Assembly: GCA_034437035.1 (NCBI GenBank)
Contig: DAOTUI010000148.1
Location: 1-14,688, forward strand
Length of the DNA: 14,688 bases
DNA from: CAKZQX01 sp034437035
GTDB taxonomy: Bacteria; Chloroflexota; Chloroflexia; Chloroflexales; Chloroflexaceae
Direction of reading: 5' to 3'
Within the stretch, counting starts at the first letter, position 1, and every line of letters starts with the position of its first letter. The notes under the pieces were generated by a model that made no database searches, was not told the origin of the DNA, and worked only from the letters and a program-made list of their open reading frames with translations. Positions 6,315-13,958 of this stretch are shown piece after piece. The position numbers and the translations under genes were made by a program.

Positions 6315-6530
6315 ACACGACGTACGCGGTCGATTCCAACCCAGGCGTCTGCCTGGGCACATGGTCCGATGCGCCTCCGGCAGGGTGGAAGAGTCTCGAT
6401 CTTTTTCACAAAAAAATCACAGAGTGAATTTTTTTGTGAATAAAGATAAACAGCGTACCATGCTGCCGCAGGCGAATCGGCCTTCAGGTCTGGCACCAGG
6501 CCGAAACCAGCGCCACCGCGTAACTCGTGT
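6315..6530. repeat. Long palindromic MITE-like element, copy 1
   Basis: The ends are inverted: ACACGACGTACGCGGT (6315-6330) and ACCGCGTAACTCGTGT (6515-6530). Inside the left end is the perfect hairpin CCCAGGC-GTCT-GCCTGGG (6340-6357), then GCGCCTCCGGCAGGGTGGAAG. A central AT-rich hairpin lies at 6405-6440, and GCCGCAGGCGAATC mirrors the left inner arm. The same order of parts is found at 9508-9732. No coding capacity is seen, so it would depend on enzymes encoded elsewhere. Confidence 0.8.
6405..6440. repeat. Central hairpin of palindromic element copy 1
   Basis: TTCACAAAAAAA-TCAC, loop AGA, GTGA-(A)-TTTTTTTGTGAA form 12 plus 4 base pairs with one bulged A. The surrounding element sequence is shared with the copy at 9508-9732, but this hairpin sequence is not. 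Confidence 0.75.
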
Positions 6531-6606
6531 TCATTAAGCGAATTAGAAGAATCTCATGCATTGGAATGCAGAACAGCCTGCTCCCAACATGCAAGGAGCC
6601 TCATCC

Positions 6607-9135
6607 ATGCGCGCGTTGCCGGTACGGGCTCAAATTTACCTCGGTAGTATCTGGCTCCTGGCTCTGCTATTCTTCGGCATTGCCCTCCTGCTGCTCCCCG
6701 GGCAACTCGATCCGCAGATTCCCCAGGATCTGCTGACTCATCTACTGATTGCCCTGATCTTTGCCGTAATGCTGGCAATTGCTGACCTGACCACATTTCG
6801 CCTGGACAACAACCGCACTGTTTCTATTGCTGTGACGCTGCTTATAGCTGCGCTCACGGCGGTCAATTTGCAGTGGGCGCTGCTCTTCTTGATCATTGCC
6901 CTGGGCACACTAAGTGCGGGCATTGCGCAGGCGGTTCCCTGGTGGCGTATACTCAACACGATTGCGGTACGCTGGCTGGCGGTCTCGCTGGCGACGAGCA
7001 TTGCCGCGCTGACCTGGAACATGCAAACGCCGATCACAGTCACGGGGATGCTACGCCCCGACACACTGCACTACACCACGCTCCCGGCGATTGTTGGCTT
7101 GCTGGTGACGGGAGCTGTGATTTACCTGGTTGAGCAGGCAGCCGAGGCCGGGTTGCTCGCCGGCAGCACGGGTGAACCGCTTCGTGCGGCCTGGCGTGGT
7201 CGCGTAGATGATCTCTTCTGGCATAGCTTTGTGCTGGCCTCACTGGGCGGGTTGTTGGCAACGCTCTGGTCGATCAATGTGTTCGTCTTTGTCCTGGGGA
7301 TTGTGCCGATTGTGATGGTGCAGCGCGCCTTCCGCAGTCAGGTCGAACTCAGTCAGAGCCAGGACGAGTTGAACCAGCGCAGCAGCGAAATGCAAAACCT
7401 GGCGGCCGACTACAGCGCGTTGAACAACAAACTGGAGCGTTTGCAGAGTCTGGCTACCTCCCTCATCGCCACGCGTGATGTGCAAACCATGCTGGAAACT
7501 CTGTGTGATCGTCTGGCAGCCCTGCTGAATGCCTCGTCCGGATGGGTAGTCCTGCTTGATGAGCAGCAGACGCCCCAGATGGTTGCCTGGCACAACCTGC
7601 CCGCCGAGCCCGATGGTCCCGGTCCGCATCCGGTGCCGATGCCGTTAAGCTACGAGCAGGTGCTGCGCAGCCGGCGCGTGCTGGTCTTTGCCGAGGATCA
7701 GCGCACGATGACGCTGGCGCCCCTGCCTGTACTCTCGGAAAACTGGTTCTGGCGTGCCCTGATCGTCATTCCCCTGGTTGGCGACGAACCTACCTCGGTC
7801 AGCGAGGAACCCACTTCGCGGACACAGCGGGTGCTGGGGGCCATCTGCCTGACCTTTGATCAGGTGCGTGGGTTGGATAAAAACGAGCAGCGTATCCTGA
7901 CCGCCTTCGCGCGCCAGGCCGGCGTCTCGCTGGAGAATGCGCGCCTGTTCCTGAAAGTGCAGGAGTCCCAGGCGGAGTTGATCCAGTCCTCCAAACTGGC
8001 GGCAGTCGGTACCTTCGCTGCCGGAATTGCGCATGAGTTTAACAACCTGCTGGCCGGTATGCTTGGCTATGCGCAACTGGGCCTGACAACCACCGAGTTG
8101 AAAGAGAAAAATGAGGCTTTTAAGGTTGTGGTGGATGCCTGCAAGCGCGGCAAGAGTATTACTGGTAGTCTGCTGACCTTCGCGCGGCGGCAGGAACCAC
8201 GACGCGAACTGGGCGATGTACGGGGGGCGGTCGAGGATACACTGACCCTGATGGAAATTGAACTGCGTAAATGTAATATTACCGTCGAGCGAGCGATTAC
8301 CCCGGTGCCCTCAACCGTCTGTGACCTGGGGCAGATTTCCCAGGTATTTCTGAATTTGCTGACCAATGCGCGTGATGCCATGCGTGCTGACGGTGGGAAG
8401 CTCTTCGTCAGTCTCACCAGCAGCGACACCATGATCACCCTCTGTGTCCGGGATACCGGCTGTGGAATTCCCGACGCAATCCGGGATAAGATTTTTGAGC
8501 CCTTTGTGACGACCAAGGGCGCGTTGAGTGGGAGCCGGACACCGGGAACCGGACTGGGGTTATCGGTCTCCTACGGGATTATCAAAGACCACGGGGGCAC
8601 CATTACAATCGAGAGTACCGAGGGGGCAGGCACCAGCGTATCCGTCTGTCTGCCGGTGACATCGGTGGAACAGAGTGTTCCCCAGGAGATGGTTAAGTCG
8701 GAGAATGGGCACTTGCCACCACTACATATGTTGATCGTCGATGATGATCCAACCATAGGGGATATGTTGCAGCGACTGCTGGAGCGTACCGGCCACCGCA
8801 TCGTCGTTGCCCAGGATGGCACGACAGCCCTCCGGCTCTATCACCGTGAACGCTTTGACCTGGTGCTGACCGATCTATCAATGCCGGAGATGAGCGGCGT
8901 CGAATTGGTCCGGCAACTGCGCGCATATGATCCGGAGGCGCTGATTCTGCTGTTTACCGGGCAGGCGCTTGAGGAGCAGATTGACCAGGCCTTGAAAGCC
9001 GGGGCTGTCACGGTTTTGTACAAACCCTTCGAGTTGGAAGACTTCCTCCAGGCCGTCAGTCGTGCGTGGAAGCAGCGTCTTCCCGCGCAGCAACCAGATC
9101 CTGTTTCAGTGCAGAGCCGGCAACAGGGGCGCTAA
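6607..9135 (+). CDS. Hybrid sensor histidine kinase (membrane sensor-GAF-HisKA-HATPase-receiver)
   Basis: The protein is 842 residues long. Residues 8-240 form about eight membrane helices, an uncharacterised integral sensor. A short coiled coil follows (about 245-285), then a GAF domain (286-450). The phosphoacceptor domain has AAGIAHEFNNLLAGMLGY with H476. The ATPase domain shows the N box FLNLLTNARDAM (N587), G1 DTGCGI (616-621), F box IFEPF (629-633) and G2 GTGLGLS (647-653). The C-terminal receiver (708-820) has acidic D712/D713, phosphoacceptor D756 (VLTDLSMP), T784 and K806, so all key residues are present. I chose the ATG at 6607 because AAGGAG lies 8 bases upstream; the in-frame ATG at 6556 has a weak site. 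The gene has no adjacent response regulator. The bare receiver without an output domain suggests phosphotransfer to an unlinked partner. Signal unknown. Confidence 0.95.
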   Translation: MRALPVRAQIYLGSIWLLALLFFGIALLLLPGQLDPQIPQDLLTHLLIALIFAVMLAIADLTTFRLDNNRTVSIAVTLLIAALTAVNLQWALLFLIIALGTLSAGIAQAVPWWRILNTIAVRWLAVSLATSIAALTWNMQTPITVTGMLRPDTLHYTTLPAIVGLLVTGAVIYLVEQAAEAGLLAGSTGEPLRAAWRGRVDDLFWHSFVLASLGGLLATLWSINVFVFVLGIVPIVMVQRAFRSQVELSQSQDELNQRSSEMQNLAADYSALNNKLERLQSLATSLIATRDVQTMLETLCDRLAALLNASSGWVVLLDEQQTPQMVAWHNLPAEPDGPGPHPVPMPLSYEQVLRSRRVLVFAEDQRTMTLAPLPVLSENWFWRALIVIPLVGDEPTSVSEEPTSRTQRVLGAICLTFDQVRGLDKNEQRILTAFARQAGVSLENARLFLKVQESQAELIQSSKLAAVGTFAAGIAHEFNNLLAGMLGYAQLGLTTTELKEKNEAFKVVVDACKRGKSITGSLLTFARRQEPRRELGDVRGAVEDTLTLMEIELRKCNITVERAITPVPSTVCDLGQISQVFLNLLTNARDAMRADGGKLFVSLTSSDTMITLCVRDTGCGIPDAIRDKIFEPFVTTKGALSGSRTPGTGLGLSVSYGIIKDHGGTITIESTEGAGTSVSVCLPVTSVEQSVPQEMVKSENGHLPPLHMLIVDDDPTIGDMLQRLLERTGHRIVVAQDGTTALRLYHRERFDLVLTDLSMPEMSGVELVRQLRAYDPEALILLFTGQALEEQIDQALKAGAVTVLYKPFELEDFLQAVSRAWKQRLPAQQPDPVSVQSRQQGR

Positions 9136-9158
9136 CCGGACTATTCCCCAACCCCGGC

Positions 9159-9371
9159 TCACTGCAACTCTGGAAGTTCCACCGGATCTTCGCGTGGTTC
9201 GCAGACGCCACAAAACAACGCCTTCGCCGTCACCACCGCCTTGTGGGTCTGCTGCTGATCGCGATAGAGCGCCACGATATGTGGCATCTCCCGGGCATGA
9301 TCACGGCATACGGCCCGCCCACAAAAGATACACACCCCATGGGCCGGACGATCACAGTGCCAGCAGTTCAT
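9159..9371 (-). CDS. Small Cys/His zinc-binding protein (70 aa)
   Basis: The protein is 70 residues with a ligand spacing of C3-x2-C6-x7-C14-x2-C17-x4-C22-x2-H25 and a distal pair C54-x2-C57. This resembles the small DUF2180/B-box-like zinc proteins of bacteria and archaea and probably binds two zinc ions. No enzymatic residues are evident, and a role in protein or nucleic-acid contact is a guess. I chose the ATG at 9371 because AAGGAG lies 9 bases upstream; the in-frame GTG at 9395 lies beyond that site. The gene is convergent with the histidine kinase, 23 bases between stops. The palindromic element at 9393-9502 begins only a few bases beyond the ribosome site, so no normal promoter region is visible. 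Confidence 0.82.
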   Translation of the reverse strand: MNCWHCDRPAHGVCIFCGRAVCRDHAREMPHIVALYRDQQQTHKAVVTAKALFCGVCEPREDPVELPELQ

Positions 9372-9397
9372 TGTGTATTTCTCCTTGAGATACACAA
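9371..9397 (-). promoter_or_regulatory. Leader hairpin with the ribosome site in its loop
   Basis: On the minus strand TTGTGTAT (9397-9390) pairs perfectly with ATACACAA (9378-9371) around an 11-base loop that contains AAGGAG. The last A of the stem is the first base of the start codon of the 70-aa gene. The distal arm overlaps the end of the palindromic element. Confidence 0.5.
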
Positions 9398-9502
9398 CTT
9401 ACGCGGTACAGACTGTTCCGTCCGCGTGCCAGACCCGGAAGCCGGTTTCGCCTGCGGCCAGGGTGGAATACACTGCCGAGTCAGTGACCGCGTAACTCCT
9501 GT
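9393..9502. repeat. Palindromic element, short copy
   Basis: The ends ACACAACTTACGCGGT (9393-9408) and ACCGCGTAACTCCTGT (9487-9502) are inverted copies with small mismatches. The interior (CCGGTTTCGCCTGCGGCCAGGG TGGAA) is related to the longer copies but lacks the central hairpin. It is followed after 5 bases by the left end of the next copy. Confidence 0.75.
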
Positions 9503-9507
9503 GAGAC

Positions 9508-9732
9508 ACACGAGTTACGCGGTCGGTTCCAAACCAGGCGTCTGCCTGGACAACCGGCCCGATTCGCCTCCGGCAGGGCGGAAGTTACCCGATCTTTTTC
9601 ACGAAACATTGGCTCTCCGAGCCAATGTTTCGTGAAACAGAAACAGAAACAGAAAGTACCACGCTGCCGGAGGCGAATCCGATTTCCATCTGGTCAAACG
9701 TCTGGTCTGAACGCGCACCGCGTAACTTGTGT
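9508..9732. repeat. Long palindromic MITE-like element, copy 2
   Basis: The ends ACACGAGTTACGCGGT (9508-9523) and ACCGCGTAACTTGTGT (9717-9732) are inverted with one mismatch. In order it has the hairpin CCAGGC-GTCT-GCCTGG (9534-9549), GATTCGCCTCCGGCAGGG and its mirror CTGCCGGAGGCGAATC, and between them an 18-bp perfect hairpin (9597-9637) followed by three CAGAAA units. The parts match copy 1 at 6315-6530. Confidence 0.85.
9597..9637. repeat. Central hairpin of palindromic element copy 2
   Basis: TTTCACGAAACATTGGCT pairs perfectly over 18 bp with AGCCAATGTTTCGTGAAA around the loop CTCCG. It occupies the same place in the element as the unrelated AT-rich hairpin of copy 1. Confidence 0.85.
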
Positions 9733-9784
9733 GAGACAGAGCAGTTCTTCGATAGGACAAGATTATACCATCTTTCTGTGCAAT

Positions 9785-9819
9785 AAAACTGCCCGGCACT
9801 ATCACAGTGCCGGGCAGTT
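9785..9819 (-). terminator. Intrinsic terminator of the DUF11-repeat gene
   Basis: On the minus strand AACTGCCCGGCACT, loop GTGAT, AGTGCCGGGCAGTT form a perfect 14-bp GC-rich stem, followed by TTATT. It lies about 30 bases past the stop of the large minus-strand gene and separates it from the repeat array. Confidence 0.87.
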
Positions 9820-9851
9820 GACCGTTGTATGCGTGGCGGATGAGATGTGGA

Positions 9852-12800
9852 TTATCTGGCAATCACCGGCAGGAATATCGGCCTAATCTCAACGATTTCA
9901 AAAGAAGCCGGACTATCGGGCGCTTTCATAACGGCGGGATTGACAACCGCACTGTTATTAATTTCCTCACCTGTGTTGCCGGAGACCAGGCGTACCTTGA
10001 AGCGCAGGATGGTTGTACCTGGAGTAACCTCCCCGGTATCCTCGTCTTCGGTAGCTGCCGGTACATTTATCCCCGACCATGTCAGACTATTCCCGTCAAC
10101 TGACGGCGCTGGACCTTCGACAGCCTCAACAAACGTCAGATTGGGATCAAGTTCATCCTCGACTGTCACCGTCATATCTGTGTCATCCGGGTTAGCCAGC
10201 GAGATCATATAGATAACCTCACTATCGACTGCTACTTTCTCACGACTCACGACTTTACCAAAAGATGGATCTTCCGGACATAGCCTGACGATGGGATCAA
10301 GCACGCCATCCTTTAGCGGAATCGCCCCATCAGGACTGGTTGTTTCTACCTTGGTCGGCAGATCATGCCAGACCTGGCCCACCTCAAGTTCAATCTCCAG
10401 CACCACCAGCGCCGAACTGGAATTTTTCGGTTTAGCCGGAACTTCGAGACCACGCCAGAGCACAAGCGCGTCACCATTATCGAGTCGCCGTACGGAGGGA
10501 GGGGGGGTACCATCGAGCGCGCGTACATACTTCAGCCCCAGGGGTAAGGTCAACGTTATCCCCGTACTCTGATAGCTATGGTCGTTCGTGTTAACAAGCG
10601 ACAGGCGGTAAACCCGCCGCTCACCGGATAGCGCACAATTTTCTTCATCGGTTAATTGCGGTTCGGCCGTGTGGAGCGGCTCAACCCGCACGGAGCGGGT
10701 AGCATAGGTAATGAGTTCATCGCCCTCATCTTCTGTCCAGCAACCATTACCGCAACGTGCTTCAAGGAGATCCGGGGCAGAAGCATACAGATAATTTATA
10801 TGCTCACCTACAGTGTCACCTGAGCGGGCAATAAACTTGACACTGACCGACTCTTTAACATTGAGGAGCGGAATCGTCCATGTCAGTTTCATGCGACCGT
10901 CATCACGTTCTTCCTGTTCAGGTTGCGTTTGTATATCACTATCAGGATCCATACCAACATAGGTGAATCCCTGCGGCAGCACATCGATGACCGTCACATC
11001 ACGAATAAGGTCTTCGGTATTCAGGTTCTTGACTGTCAATCGGTAGGTTACCTGGTCCTGCAAGCTTATGACTGAACGATCAGACGACTTCGAGTATTCA
11101 ATCTTATTGGTACCACAGTTCAGTTGTACATAGGCCCGGGCGGCTGGACTCTGCCGAACGAGGAACTCTTCTCCGTTCACGGCTCTAAAGCGGAACTTGA
11201 GTTCGTTTGCATACTTCTTACTCACACACACATCCGGCACCGAGGCGATGATCGTTGCCTCCAGTGTTTGCGACGGCCCGACATCAACCATTCTCCACTG
11301 GGCATCTCCATTGGTTAAAACCTCTGGAGTTTCATAGCCACTCTCCTGGGACTCAAAGGTAAAGGCTCCCATATCGTCATACAACCCGATCTCATAGGTG
11401 GTGTCGGAAAGATTTTGTAGCTTGAGCGTAAATGCGACCTCATCACCAGGAATATTCGTAACGCCCTTGTTGACCGTTTTCGTCAACTGTATAGGTGGAT
11501 TTATTTCAACACAAACCTTACTGCTCAAGTACTTAATTTTCTCGTCACCACTTGTGGCCTGTACAAGATTACAGTAGCTGACAAACTCATAACCGTTAAT
11601 AATGAGCGAATAAGTTATGCGGAGTGTGCTACCACTGGGAATAGATAATCCATCCCAGGTCATGTAATCTTTGCCGTCATCTTCAGACAGAACAGGTTCA
11701 ACCGAATTACCGTTGACTGTTGCACTGCCGGAAACATACCGAAAACTGGCCGTGTATCGGCTGTGATATGGGAGACGATCAACAATCGAGACATTGTTTG
11801 CATCGGTCGGTCCGCGGTTCTCCACCTCGATTACATAGTCATACTGCTGACCCTGTTGGACAGTTTCATCTTTGTGTTCACCCTCTGCATTCATTTTGTC
11901 TACATACAGGCGTGGGTTCAGGGAAGTTCGGCCTGTTTTCGATTTGACACAGGCTGAAGGGATATTAGCGGGAAGGTCAACGATGGCTACACCTGTTCCA
12001 CTGCTGACTTTGCTGGTATAGTCACCGCGCACACGTAACGTAAAGGTTTTCTCAGCCGGCGTGGTCATTGTACCAGCCGGCATGGTGAGATCCCAGATGA
12101 TCTCGCCACCCTGAGTATTGCCGTCAGGTGCTGTATTTGGTGCAGGTGAAGCCGATTGCGGAATATAGTATGCATTTGATTGCACAATATACAAAAGCTC
12201 CGCACCATTGATCGGCTGGTTGTAGTAGTTTTGGACGAGGATAGTTAATGTTGCCTCCTCACCGTAGATGACACTGCTGGGACTTGATTTTATTGATTTA
12301 ATTACGACTGGCGTAATTACTTTAATCGATACTCCTTTACCGCTAATAGAGTAGTGATCCGTACTGGTGGCTTGTTTGAGGGGCATTTCATCGCTGGTTA
12401 CCTTATATGTTCTGTTACTGATCTTACCACAGTCAGAGGCAATATCGAGTTTTTTAAAGGTAACGCGAAACTCCTGTGTCTGCCCGGGATTGAGCGGTCC
12501 GGGAATGTTCCAGATGATTTCCTGCGTATTCTCATCAAGAGTATAATTACCATCTGCCGAGACCAGTTCAGTGCCGTTAGGCAACTTATCGGTCAGCACA
12601 ATGTTAGTTGCCGCTACTGCGTCAGCACGAATCCGCCCTTCAATAATGTCACCTGAACCGGTAGCATTGCCCAGGGTTATTATAAACTCTGATGTTTCGA
12701 GGGGATAGATATCTTTATCATCAACCGGTTCTTTAGTAAGCACAAAGACCGGACCAACAATCAATGTACTTGTCGTATCCTCACTTGTTGGAATACTTGC

Positions 12801-13604
12801 ACCATCCAGATAAAGCAACCCGGAGCCGGCAGGACGGGTTGGCTCGCGCCCGGTCTGGGGATACCTGGTTTTCGTCGTGACAAGTTTGACTGAAAACTGA
12901 CCTGTCTGGTCGGGAGCAAGAGAGGCTACCTGGTAACATAAGCGAGAGCTACTATTGGGAATGAAGGAGGGACATTCTTCAAGTAACTCGATATCCGCAG
13001 CACTAATACCCTGAACATTGAAGGGTAAGCAGTTGGCAGGATCAATATCACACGACTGCCATTTGCCGCCTCGTTCTTTAAAGTTCGTCCAGCGTGCTTC
13101 GATAATAATATTGCTGTAGGTTTGCGATCCCGTGTTTTCGAACTCATAGTTATAGATGATCGGATCACCGGCTTTTACCTTGTCAGGACTCACAGAAACG
13201 TCAAGTTTAACTACACCCTGGACGCCCCTGATGGCAGCGTTGGTATCGGGATCGACTGAACGGTTGACCGGAGTCACCGTTGTCGTTATCTCCTGCGATG
13301 GGTCGACTGGTGTTTCCGTTACAGTAACAGTTGGCGTTGCACCTGGCACCTGTTCGCTGTTGTTCTCCCCAGTCGGGGATGGCGACACTCGCTCGGATTG
13401 TGTGGTTGTCTCCGCAGTACCTGGCAATGAATTTGCCTGGTCATCAACAACTTCCACAACTTCTACGGTTGGGGTCTCTGCGGATGGTGTTGCGGTTGGT
13501 ACTGTTGTCTGGGCTGTTGCTGAGGTTGGCATCAGACCAATGACCATAAACAGTAGTATAAGTATAGTGATCCGATGGTGAAGATAGTGGGTTGACATGC
13601 TCAC
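9852..13604 (-). CDS. Large secreted DUF11-repeat surface protein
   Basis: The 1250-residue protein starts with a signal peptide: hydrophobic ITILILLFMVIGLMP at 12-26 and a likely cleavage after SATA. A Thr/Pro/Glu-rich linker follows (about 32-120). Then come about eight beta-sandwich modules of 120-150 residues, starting near 131, 286, 431, 566, 704, 833, 976 and 1111. Each has a V.Y...VEN strand, an IVDRLP/VIDVLPQGF-type strand and a W-containing ITWDGLSIPSG-type strand, the hallmarks of DUF11 (conserved repeat domain) proteins. Such proteins form extracellular stalks or surface layers. It lacks LPxTG, SLH and a C-terminal membrane helix, and ends RPIFLPVIAR. Start: GTG at 13604 with GAGGAGAGG close by; the ATG at 13598 is the alternative. 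Base composition is visibly AT-richer than its neighbours. Followed by a strong terminator. Confidence 0.93.
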   Translation of the reverse strand: MSMSTHYLHHRITILILLFMVIGLMPTSATAQTTVPTATPSAETPTVEVVEVVDDQANSLPGTAETTTQSERVSPSPTGENNSEQVPGATPTVTVTETPVDPSQEITTTVTPVNRSVDPDTNAAIRGVQGVVKLDVSVSPDKVKAGDPIIYNYEFENTGSQTYSNIIIEARWTNFKERGGKWQSCDIDPANCLPFNVQGISAADIELLEECPSFIPNSSSRLCYQVASLAPDQTGQFSVKLVTTKTRYPQTGREPTRPAGSGLLYLDGASIPTSEDTTSTLIVGPVFVLTKEPVDDKDIYPLETSEFIITLGNATGSGDIIEGRIRADAVAATNIVLTDKLPNGTELVSADGNYTLDENTQEIIWNIPGPLNPGQTQEFRVTFKKLDIASDCGKISNRTYKVTSDEMPLKQATSTDHYSISGKGVSIKVITPVVIKSIKSSPSSVIYGEEATLTILVQNYYNQPINGAELLYIVQSNAYYIPQSASPAPNTAPDGNTQGGEIIWDLTMPAGTMTTPAEKTFTLRVRGDYTSKVSSGTGVAIVDLPANIPSACVKSKTGRTSLNPRLYVDKMNAEGEHKDETVQQGQQYDYVIEVENRGPTDANNVSIVDRLPYHSRYTASFRYVSGSATVNGNSVEPVLSEDDGKDYMTWDGLSIPSGSTLRITYSLIINGYEFVSYCNLVQATSGDEKIKYLSSKVCVEINPPIQLTKTVNKGVTNIPGDEVAFTLKLQNLSDTTYEIGLYDDMGAFTFESQESGYETPEVLTNGDAQWRMVDVGPSQTLEATIIASVPDVCVSKKYANELKFRFRAVNGEEFLVRQSPAARAYVQLNCGTNKIEYSKSSDRSVISLQDQVTYRLTVKNLNTEDLIRDVTVIDVLPQGFTYVGMDPDSDIQTQPEQEERDDGRMKLTWTIPLLNVKESVSVKFIARSGDTVGEHINYLYASAPDLLEARCGNGCWTEDEGDELITYATRSVRVEPLHTAEPQLTDEENCALSGERRVYRLSLVNTNDHSYQSTGITLTLPLGLKYVRALDGTPPPSVRRLDNGDALVLWRGLEVPAKPKNSSSALVVLEIELEVGQVWHDLPTKVETTSPDGAIPLKDGVLDPIVRLCPEDPSFGKVVSREKVAVDSEVIYMISLANPDDTDMTVTVEDELDPNLTFVEAVEGPAPSVDGNSLTWSGINVPAATEDEDTGEVTPGTTILRFKVRLVSGNTGEEINNSAVVNPAVMKAPDSPASFEIVEIRPIFLPVIAR

Positions 13605-13638
13605 AAAGCACCTCTCCTCTGTGGTAGGGTTGGTTACT

Positions 13639-13666
13639 ATGCGCTATTCAAGCGAGAGTAGCGCAT
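13639..13666. promoter_or_regulatory. Inverted repeat in the leader of the DUF11-repeat gene
   Basis: ATGCGCTA (13639-13646) and TAGCGCAT (13659-13666) are perfect inverted copies, 12 bases apart and about 35-60 bases before the start codon. It could be an operator dyad or an mRNA hairpin in the leader. Confidence 0.45.
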
Positions 13667-13958
13667 GATGACTATACCACTTTATAGTATGGGAGTGAAT
13701 AGGACTATAGAACTAAGTGGCTTAGTACTCATGGTTATGCAGTAATGTTGTGTATAAGCTTTGCAATACCTTAAAGACGAGCGAATTTTTTTTGTAATTA
13801 TAGCCGATTGGGGCATATTTTTTTATAATTTTGTGGGTACCTGATTTAGTGTAATGCAGGTATGTGACATCTACGATCACAAATTTAGATAGTCAAAGGG
13901 GAGAGGAGCAAGTTTTATATCACCGTGGGAGCAATCACTTTGCCTCTGGTGAAATGCC

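Larger units (their letters stand above)
6132..6606. other. Repeat-rich spacer before the histidine kinase
   Basis: This gap holds the long palindromic element at 6315-6530 and degenerate repeat debris on its left, including GTAACCCGTGT near 6175 and the 10-bp palindrome GTAGTACTAC at 6183-6192. No gene is supported. A weak promoter-like pair inside the element, TTGTGA (6434-6439), 16 bp, TACCAT (6456-6461), could serve the kinase gene. Confidence 0.5.

Noticed and set aside
6321..6360. tRNA-like T-arm string GGTCGATTCC with a nearby hairpin
   Set aside because: No acceptor, D or anticodon arms fit around it, and the same string recurs as part of the repeat element at 9520-9550.
6077..6496. 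Minus-strand frame of 139 codons
   Set aside because: It lies across the palindromic element and the end of the hydrolase-fold gene; no domain or ribosome site.
9066..9886. Forward and reverse frames within the repeat array (9066-9635, 9599-9862, 9632-9886)
   Set aside because: They translate palindromic repeat DNA or the antisense strand of the zinc-protein gene; similar peptide stretches in different frames come from the inverted repeats.
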